Of a stretch of DNA of 64,000 nt, positions 56,795 through 64,000 are shown piece by piece; the stretch's first letter is position 1, and every line of letters begins with the position of its first letter. Made by a program: the position numbers and the translations under genes. The notes beneath the pieces are model-generated. The model was not told where the DNA came from, searched no databases, and worked only from the letters and a program-made list of their open reading frames with translations. Source of the DNA: Peromyscus leucopus (Eukaryota > Chordata > Mammalia > Rodentia > Cricetidae); NCBI RefSeq assembly GCF_004664715.2, contig NC_051063.1:110325329-110389328 (forward strand), read 5' to 3'.

Positions 56795-56912
56795 TGAAGA
56801 AAATAATCTTGATTGCAACCTACTCTGTGACACTGAGCAACTTGCTTAGCTTACTCATCATCATCAGTAAAGTGAGAAAAATGGCACATTGACTGTTGTT
56901 AGGAAATGAAAT
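56795..56912 (+). repeat. MIR fragment
   Basis: CTACTCTGTGACACTGAGCA ACTTGCTTAGCTTACTCATC and AGTAAAGTGAGAAAAATGGC match the MIR core in order, including the conserved 'ctgagcaacttgctta' type segment. Confidence 0.7.
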
Positions 56913-56915
56913 TAC

Positions 56916-57395
56916 TGTCAGGGCCCAAAGAAATTCAACTGGCTATCTGTGGTGTCTATTAGCATATTAAAGGGTATGGTGGCCTCTAGGTCCCTCAGTA
57001 TGAGGACTACCTGTGGCTCTTCTCACCCCAATCCCTTACCCTAAACATCTTCAGCTCATGGGTCTTCCTTCCCCCAGCTTCTCATTTCCTGTATAAACCT
57101 GCCATTTTGGCTATACACTCACTTGTTTCCGCCCTCTCTCCTTTTTCTTCCTCTCTAAGGCCTCTTTTTCTTGACCCATTCTCTTGGTCTCTTTTGCCCA
57201 TACTCTTTTGTTTTCCTCTTTCTCTCTCCCCAGCTCCCTCTTATCTCATAGCCTGGTCCAGTCTGCTGTCATGTTCAGTCTACTAATTTCTCTCTCTGCT
57301 TTGGACTCTTCCAGATGCCTCTGTCTGTACTCTCCCTCATATCTACAATAAAAACTTTCCTTAGTGTGGTCATATCCTCAGTTTATACATATACA
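56916..57395 (+). mobile_element. LTR-like element with pyrimidine tract
   Basis: Begins TGTCAGGGCCCAAAG and has TATAAA at 57092-57097, AATAAA at 57347-57352 and a CT-rich stretch (57125-57310) between them, a layout seen in several rodent ERV LTRs. The end and any target duplication were not resolved, so this is a probable, not proven, LTR. Confidence 0.5.
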
Positions 57396-57689
57396 GTAAG
57401 CTCCTAGAAAAGGAATGCTCATAAAAGTTTATTTCCTTATCTCAGCAATTAACCCTACTATACTCATACATGCATACACAAAAACAAACACTAGATTTTC
57501 AACTCAAGAGATTATGGTAACTCTTGATTTAATAATACTTAAAATTACTTTACAAACCCCTCTATTTTTGCTCAAAAGATCCTAAAAATGTAGCCTAGAA
57601 TATAGTCATTATTCCCAAAATATAAAAGCTAATCATTCACCAAATGAACAGTTATTTTTTTAGGACCTTGATCTGGAGAGGGTAATTTT

Positions 57690-58272
57690 TTATTTATTTA
57701 TTTATTTTTTTTTAATTTTACAACACCATTCAGTTCCACATAATAGCCACAGATTCCCATGCTCTCCTCTCCCTGCCCCCCTCCCCCTCCCCCCAGCCCA
57801 CCCCCCATTCCCACCTCCTCCAGATCAAGGTCTCCCCCGAGGACCGGGATCGACCTGATAGACTCAGTCCAGGCAGGTCCAGTCCCCCACTCCCAGACCG
57901 AGCCAAGCCTCCCTGCATAAGTCCCAGGATTCAAACAGCCAACTCATGCAAGAGCAAGCCCAGGACCCGGCACCACCGCCCAGCTGCCTCCCAAACAGAT
58001 CAAGCCAAATGACTGTCTCACCCATTCAGAGGGCCTGACCCAGTTGGGGGACCCTCAGCCTTTGGTTCATAGTTCATGTGCTTCCATTCATTTGGCTATT
58101 TGTCCCTGTGCTTTATCCAACCTTGGCTTCAACAATTCTCACTCATATAAACCCTCGTCTTTCTCACTAATTAGACTCTCAGTGCTCCACCAGGGGCCCA
58201 GCCCTGGATGTCTGCATCCAGATTCCTCAGTCCTTGGATGGGGTTTATGGCACAACTATCAGGGTGTTTGCC
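57690..58272 (-). mobile_element. 5'-truncated young L1
   Basis: Starts on the plus strand with a T/TTTA-rich tail, then the complement of the L1 3' UTR (CATAATAGCCACAGATTCCC, a C-rich tract, CCAGGCAGGTCCAGTC), colinear with 21270-21835 in reverse. Perfect 19-bp target duplications ATCTGGAGAGGGTAATTTT at 57671-57689 and 58273-58291. Same subfamily as 20299-21878 and 22973-23170. Confidence 0.95.
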
Positions 58273-58299
58273 ATCTGGAGAGGGTAATTTTAATAATAT

Positions 58300-59270
58300 T
58301 AAATAGGACGTAGCACTGTGGTATTCATACTCCTGATTGGATTATTTTCTGTGCATTTACTTTGGATATTTGCCCTGTCACTCTCTCCAGCTTCTCTTGT
58401 AATTAGATGTTTTAGTGTGAGGTTCTTCTTCAGCCTGTTCCATAAAAATACCTGTCCTCTACAAGCCAGCCTGCCCTTCTGATTTTGTTGCCTGAGAAGG
58501 GGAAGGCCTCTGGTGAAGTCTTAATAATCACACATTGCTCAGATGGCAGGGACCCATTGTCTTAGATGTCTGTGTCCCTGGTCAGTGCTTGGAGAACAGC
58601 TACCTCTTCAAGGTTACCCACTACATGAACAATGATTAAAATACCCCCAGTTGTTAGTCTTGTGATATCCTCTCTATAACACAAGTGTTTAGCACACTTC
58701 TTTGTGCATTGTAATTATTTGAAATTATTCTCCTTTCTGACTAGTTGACAAATAGTTAAAGTGTTCTAGAACCTGGGTAGTCACCGTGATGAGAAACTCT
58801 GAAACTTCCAAACTGAAATGATATCATTTTAGTCTAACCCACTACCATGGGTTTATTTTCTAATTGTGCCCCCAACATATTGATAAAATTAGATCAACTT
58901 TAGAGATAGCCTTTGTCTTGTTCCCCCACTCCTGCCTTGATTTATATATGTAATGAATGTTTCTCAAATATATATTTAAAAAAATAAGAAAGAAAGAAAA
59001 GGATTGGGAAGACCAGGGTCAGGTAACACAATACACTGCACTCATGCCAAGCTAGTACACAGCTCAAGTGCACTTAGTCAGAAGGTCAAATTTTGTTGTT
59101 AGAACCCTGAATGAACATTACTAACAGGGGTTGACTCACCTCTTTGAATTTCTCACCTGGAACCAGGTCAAGAAGAGGATCCAGAGTTAGTTCTTGCCAT
59201 AGAGGAGCATTACTGTGATTTGGAAGGAGATGTGTGCCTATATAAAGCTTCAGGAAGGAATGCATGTGCT
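58300..59270. other. Unannotated sequence
   Basis: No gene or repeat recognised apart from a short AAAT/GAAA stretch near 58975-59000. Confidence 0.35.
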
Positions 59271-59279
59271 TCAGACATT

Positions 59280-59605
59280 TATGAAGTGGGGTTAGAGAGG
59301 CGACATAAGCATGAGGACCTGAGTTAAAATTCCCCAAATTCATGTAAAAAGCTGGACATGGCTGTACATGCTTATAACCCCAGCACTGGCAGGCAGGAGC
59401 ATGCAGATTTAGAGAGCTTGCTTGCCAGTTAGCTTAGCTGAAACAGTGAACAGTTTAGTGAGAGACCCTGTCTCAAAGCATTAAGGCAGAGAGCAACAAA
59501 GGAAGATACCTGATGCCCTACTCTGGCTTTCTCATGCACATAAACATGTGCATGCAACCACGCATTCATGTGTATGTGCTATATACTCTTACACACACAC
59601 ACACA
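59280..59605 (+). mobile_element. SINE B4
   Basis: GGGGTTAGAGAGGCGACATA and GAGGACCTGAGTTAAAATTC form a tRNA-like head; AAAAAGCTGGACATGGCTGT, ACCCCAGCACTGGCAGGCAG, GTGAGAGACCCTGTCTCAAA the B1-like body; the end is an ACATGTGCATGCA/(CA)n stretch (59590-59605). Confidence 0.65.
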
Positions 59606-59639
59606 ATGTTTGTGGAATGAAAGCTCCCATGAGCATGTG

Positions 59640-59905
59640 AATCTGAATTCCAAAAACATGTAAAAAGAGATGAACATGACGTTATGTGCTTGCAATTTGT
59701 GCACTGGAAAGGTAGAGATAGGAGAATCCCTGGGGCTCAGTGGCTAGATAATTTAGTGTATTTGGTGCATTCCGGGCAAGTAAGAGGCCCTGTCTCAAAA
59801 AATATTTTGGATTCTGCCTTACAAGTGTCATCTTTGGTTGTCCTCTAGCATCTACATATATATACATACATATGCATGTTCACCTGCATATATATGTGTA
59901 CCTGA
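59640..59905 (+). mobile_element. SINE B4 (second copy)
   Basis: AGAGATGAACATGACGTTAT, GGTAGAGATAGGAGAATCCC TGGGGCTCAGTGGCTAG, AAGAGGCCCTGTCTCAAAA and GGTTGTCCTCTAGCATCTAC, followed by a CATATATATACATAC tail. Tandem arrangement with the preceding B4. Confidence 0.65.
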
Positions 59906-60829
59906 ACCACATGAACCATATGATCATGCATACATCTATATGTTTCTTATAGACTATTGTTTGTTTTTTTAAAATAATACAATACCCTTATAATCTAAAA
60001 GAGTATTTCTAAACGATTACTCATCCACAACCCCAACTAGTTTTTGTTAATGTCACAGTGACTTTTATATGTCTAGGATATAGCTTTGCTTTTGAAATGA
60101 AACTCATGCTTGGAACTTAAAACAACAAATGAAAAATAAATGTACCCCCCCACACACATACAGAGATACACAAATGAAATAAGTGAGAGATAGATTTTCA
60201 CTGAATCAGAATGAAATAGGTAGATATGACATAATCACCACTTGCTGCTGAATTAACCATGGTGATGGTAGCATAATTTGACATCCAAATAAAGATATTG
60301 AAACGGGGGTGTGGGGGGAAGCTGATGTTTCAAAAGAGTGAACTGTGTGATTAAGCAGTGTAAGTGTTGTTTAAATATCAAACTTACAAATCATTTAGAA
60401 AGCATTTAACACATCAAAGGGGAAAAGATTGAAAAAAGAAAATGCTCCAATAAAGGAAAACAGAGCTGATTTTGAACGGAATAAATTCTCAGGGAAAATG
60501 GAAAAGACAAGTCTATAGCCATTACCTCTGCTTGGAACTCTTTCTGTTCATTTATTTTCCTTAAAAAGAAAAAGGAAATTAAGAGGAAAAAATCAAGCTA
60601 CACTATTATCTAGCAAAGCTTTATAATCAGAACTTCTACTCGACATGCACTCTTAGCTTTCCCTTCCTCTAAATTAGAAAAGATGCTAAGAATTCTAGTT
60701 TATGATTAGAGGAACAGCTACCCCACAGAAAGGTGCAGAACAGACTGTATTTTTAAATTGCTGGATGTCAGAGCTAAACAAATTCCTCAAGCTAAACACA
60801 AGTGATTTAAAATGCCATCTGTATGGCAA
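59906..60829. other. Unannotated sequence
   Basis: Nothing recognised. 60410-60720 is A-rich unique sequence. Confidence 0.35.
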
Positions 60830-60905
60830 CAATCCAGGCATTACTTAATTGGACCGAGTCTCAGTTTCCCCATCTGTAAAAGATAACAATATACAATAGT
60901 TCTGA
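60830..60905 (+). repeat. MIR fragment
   Basis: GAGTCTCAGTTTCCCCATCT GTAAAAGATAACAATA is a well-conserved MIR core segment. Confidence 0.7.
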
Positions 60906-61029
60906 TTTATCAAATTTGACAGTTTTGTTTTTGTACTATAAACCCTAAAAGACATTGCTTGTCTTTGGCAAGCTTTTGCATAGATGAGGTCAAAGCCTTA
61001 TATTTAAGTCAAAAGTGATGTTTGGGTTG

Positions 61030-61046
61030 TCTTTTCTTTCTTTTTC

Positions 61047-61127
<81 letters not shown>

Positions 61128-61219
61128 TTCCTTCCTTCCTTCCTTCCTTTCTTTTTTCTTTCTTTCTTTCTTTTTTTCTTCCTTCCTTCCTCCCTTCCTT
61201 TCTTTCTTTCTTCCTTTCT
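61030..61219 (+). repeat. (CTTT)n / (CCTT)n pyrimidine array
   Basis: About 190 bp of nearly pure pyrimidine on the plus strand: a CTTT array, then CCTT, then CTTT and mixed units. The Lys/Glu/Arg-rich and Phe/Leu/Ser-rich frames here are artefacts of the array. Confidence 0.98.
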
Positions 61220-61374
61220 GTTGCTTCTTCTCAATAATTGCCATGTGAATTCCAATCTTGTCTCATTATTTCTCTGACATGCTATGCTAAATATGCTTAC
61301 TAACAAATACATTTCCCATTACATCCTAAACTCTTAAAGGTTCATTTAGTCATGAGTAATTTTAAAGCCTCTTT

Positions 61375-61760
61375 TGTACACCTGACACTGATCTAATTAC
61401 TGGTGACACAGTGGTTATTTGGGAACTGCACACACTGCCTGTCCCTGAGCAGCCCATAGACTATCCAGGGGAAGAATGTGAGGGCAGATGACAGAAAATA
61501 AATGAACTCGTAACGTATCTGATAGTGTTAAGTACTAGTTAGAGAATTAAAGTAGAGTGATGTGACAGAAAGTGACCATGAGACTGTGTGAGATTGAACT
61601 GTTGGAGTTGGGAAGTCAGTGTAACTAAAGCAGGAGGATGCTATCTGATAAAACCAGAAGGGTAGGCATGTAGTATGTGTTGTAATGTGGCAGTCTCAAA
61701 TCCAAAGTAAGGTGTTTAGAATGTATCATCAGTGCAATAGTTGAAAGTTTTAGCTGGAGG
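61375..61760 (+). mobile_element. Ancient L2-like repeat
   Basis: ACCTGACACTGATCTAATTA CTGGTGACACAGTGG, CTGTCCCTGAGCAGCCCATA, TGACAGAAAATAAATGAACT and GAGTGATGTGACAGAAAGTG resemble a well-known ancient mammalian repeat (L2-related by memory). Strongly diverged; the family name is uncertain. Confidence 0.4.
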
Positions 61761-61834
61761 AAACTTCTTAATCTAATTTAAATATTTTTCTGAATGGGGA
61801 GAAAGGCAAAGAGGAGAAAAAGGAGATGGCCCAC

Positions 61835-62120
61835 AGATGATAAATAGATAAGCAGAAAATCTTCTATTGGTTGATAATAGAATGATGGGTTGATAGATGA
61901 TAAACAGATAAAGGTTACACAGACAAATTAATGATATAGATAGATATAGACAGACAGAAAGATGATAGGTGATAAATAGAAAGATATATAATAGATAGAC
62001 TAGTAAGTAATAGAATGTGATAGATCAATATGTGGATTAAAGATAGGTGATAGATAGAAAGATGACATAAACACATTGACAGGTAGACAGACAAGTAGCA
62101 GGTAAATGGACAGAACTGAA
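61835..62120 (+). repeat. Degenerate (GATA)n / (GACA)n tract
   Basis: Dispersed GATA, GATAGATA, GACAGACA and TGATAG units over nearly 300 bp, interrupted by substitutions. Antisense frames rich in Tyr/Leu/Ser/Ile result from it. Confidence 0.85.
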
Positions 62121-62304
62121 ACATGATAGGTATATAGAAAAAGCAAGCAGGAGCAAAAATGTACAAGTGCACATGCAAGAGAAAAATACAGTATCCAACA
62201 GTGTCTAACCTCACTGTGATCTATCCTACTACCAAGCATGGATCCATGATTAAATACAATCTCAATAAAATAGAACAAAATAGAAGTAATTATAAGTCTG
62301 TTGC

Positions 62305-62720
62305 CTAACTTTGGGTTTCTATTGCTATGATAAAGCACTGACTATAAGCAACTTGGAGAGGAAAGGGTTTGTTTTACTTTATGCTTCCAGATTACAGTAT
62401 AACACCTAACTAAGTCAGGGTAAGACCTAAAGGCACGAACCTGGAGACAGAAAATGAAGCAGAAGCCATGGGGGAATACCGCTTACTGACTTTCCTCTTC
62501 ATGGCTTGCTTAGCCTGCTTTCTTATATGCCTGGGGAACATCTGCCCTTTGACAGCATTACCCTGAGAGAGTTGGGCTCTCTCACATCAATCATTAATCA
62601 TGGCAGTACTCTCACAGACTTCCTATAGGCCAATCTTATGGAAGCATGTTCTCAATTAATATTCATTTTTCCCCAAATATATCTAATATATGTCACATTG
62701 ACAAAAAAAGACACACCCAT
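62305..62720 (-). mobile_element. Rodent medium-reiteration repeat, class uncertain
   Basis: TTTGGGTTTCTATTGCTATG ATAAAGCACTGACTATAAGC AACTTGGAGAGGAAAGGGTT is the recurrent left edge; CATGGCTTGCTTAGCCTGC, CATTAATCATGGCAGTACTC TCACAGACTT and GGCCAATCTTATGGAAGCAT follow in order; it ends near GTCACATTGAC. Related edge at 48982. Confidence 0.75.
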
Positions 62721-63449
62721 ACAGCTCTAATTCTAAAACAAAGAACAACAAATTTCCTGAAAGTAAAATCTATGCAGGAGGGGTGGGTGGTTCCTTGTGT
62801 TACAAGCAAGATTCCCTAAAAACCCTCCACTCAACTTCCTTTTGCCAAGCTGTTGATCCCACACCACTGTTGCTCTATCCCCTCCCTCTTTGCTTGCCCT
62901 TCCTCACACCCCTATGGACATGTTTTATTCCTCTTGCTCAACTGGCCTGTCCATCCTTCCAGTGAAGATCAATGGTTTCTCCTGCCCTCACTTTCCAATA
63001 CTGACACAAAAGGTCTTCTTTGTGCTCTTCCACATTAGTACAAAAAATATATATATAAATAAGTAAAAGAAGGGAACTGGCGATGCTCGAAAACCTTTAG
63101 GTGACTAGTAATTCAATTGTAAAGATTAAGGGGGTGGATTCTCACAAGCAACATCTATGGATCCTTTGGCAGGTAGCATTTCAACACAGCTCAGAGACTT
63201 CTGTTTCTCACATACTTCTCTTCCCTTAAATGTAGATGGCACATGTGATAATCATTGATGGCATGCTCATGACAAATGTACATTCTGGATCAAAAATGAG
63301 CATTTTTGGTTTTGCTTTGTTTCACTCATATAATAAGAAAAATTCTTAATTAAAAATGGAGTTGATTAAAATGAGGATGATCCTTACCTAATCAGGCAAA
63401 TCCTATAAAATACAGAATTACTTGAAGGGGGAAACTTGAGGATACTTTC
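62721..63449. other. Unannotated sequence
   Basis: Two overlapping short plus frames (62783-62965, 62853-63038) read through a C/T-rich stretch. No domain, so not called. Confidence 0.35.
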
Positions 63450-63545
63450 TCTTGTTGTTTAAAAAGTGAGAATGAGGTCCCTGAGAGGGACACATGGTCA
63501 GAATATAGATTTCAAACCAGCCCAGGCTGACAGCAAGCAAGAAAA
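63450..63545 (-). repeat. MIR-like fragment
   Basis: GAATGAGGTCCCTGAGAGGG ACACATGGTCAGAATATAGA and TTTCAAACCAGCCCAGGCTG follow the antisense end of the MIR core. Diverged. Confidence 0.5.
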
Positions 63546-64000
63546 TCGGTTCTTCAATTCTACAAATTAAAGGAAATGCATTCTGTCAACACCTCACAAT
63601 CTCAGGAGACAGTATTGAGTTCGAGAAAGGAAAATAACCCAGCCCAACCTGTCTGTAGCCTAGAGACACCTCGGTACACATCTCAGCTTCAGGATCTGCA
63701 GGACTGTAATGATACTTACCTGCTGCTTAAAGCTGCTCAACAGAATAGGGACATTCTTGCATCTATCTCATCAGTATTGCTTTGTAGTTATTGTTGTGTT
63801 CTCTTTGATTCTTGCTTATATGTAATACAGTGCTTTTCACTTTGGCATTATTTGTTCAACTGATTTTTGTTTGTGTAGTGTTTCTATGGTGTCCTATTAC
63901 AACTATGTTCTAGCTGAATATGTCAAGGGCTTCAGTCCATTTAGGTTGCCTTTATATAACTTAGGAGCCTCTTAAAGAAATTCATTTCAGACCAATGGAG
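63546..64000. other. Unannotated right end
   Basis: Holds a 95-codon plus frame (63576-63863), the first half plausible in composition, the second half Cys/Leu/Phe-rich. No recognisable domain, splice site context or repeat. Window ends here. Confidence 0.3.

Noticed and set aside
60990..61312. Lys/Arg/Glu-rich and Phe/Leu/Ser-rich frames
   Set aside because: Translation of the CTTT/CCTT array.
61915..62338. Tyr/Leu/Ser-rich antisense frames resembling membrane proteins
   Set aside because: Produced by the degenerate GATA tract and adjoining repeat.
1..64000. CRISPR array, phage, operon or other prokaryotic system
   Set aside because: The repeats are rodent SINE/LINE/LTR and microsatellites; no spaced identical repeats, no dense coding.

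Overview
This window is non-coding nuclear DNA from a muroid rodent, most probably a cricetid (deer mouse, vole or hamster group). The evidence is the repeat content: B1, B2/B3 and B4 SINEs, Lx-like and younger rodent L1 tails, and short LTR families that resemble cricetid repeats (one is the size and shape expected of the Peromyscus mys LTR). It is AT-rich and crossed by microsatellites. I find no intact host protein gene, tRNA, rRNA, CRISPR array or prokaryotic feature. The longest open frames (about 90-136 codons) look like chance, or lie inside L1, LTR or simple-repeat sequence.

Layout. 1-8 kb: an Lx-type L1 tail, two 343-bp solo LTRs with perfect 6-bp target duplications (2315-2657, 7683-8025), a 483-bp LTR-like element carrying an antisense B1-like core (4707-5189), B2 and B4 SINEs. 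8-20 kb: mostly unique or ancient sequence (MIR, L1M), four B1/B4 copies and a 5'-inverted L1 (13812-14424). 20-25 kb: an L1 cluster, with two younger L1s carrying perfect target duplications and a second 5'-inverted L1. 25-41 kb: B1 with a GA tail, a 43-bp minisatellite, ancient MIR/L2, an Lx tail, more LTR-like pieces and possible conserved non-coding blocks. 41-43 kb: an unusual L1 fragment that keeps the 5' UTR and broken ORF1 but has no ORF2 or 3' end. 43-64 kb: Lx tail, medium-reiteration rodent repeats, three more LTR-like elements including a well-bounded 557-bp ERV1-like solo LTR, a young L1, two B4 copies and long CTTT/GATA arrays.

No genes work together here. The window is best read as intergenic or deep-intronic DNA recording successive waves of retrotransposition: ancient MIR/L2/L1M, then Lx and B2/B4, then B1, young L1 and LTR elements. 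I did not find a new biological system. The most informative items are the insertion structures (target duplications, twin-priming inversions, solo LTRs, nested insertion) and a few unique blocks that could be regulatory. Repeat family names come from memory of consensus sequences and need a RepeatMasker run; boundaries supported by target duplications are the firm ones.
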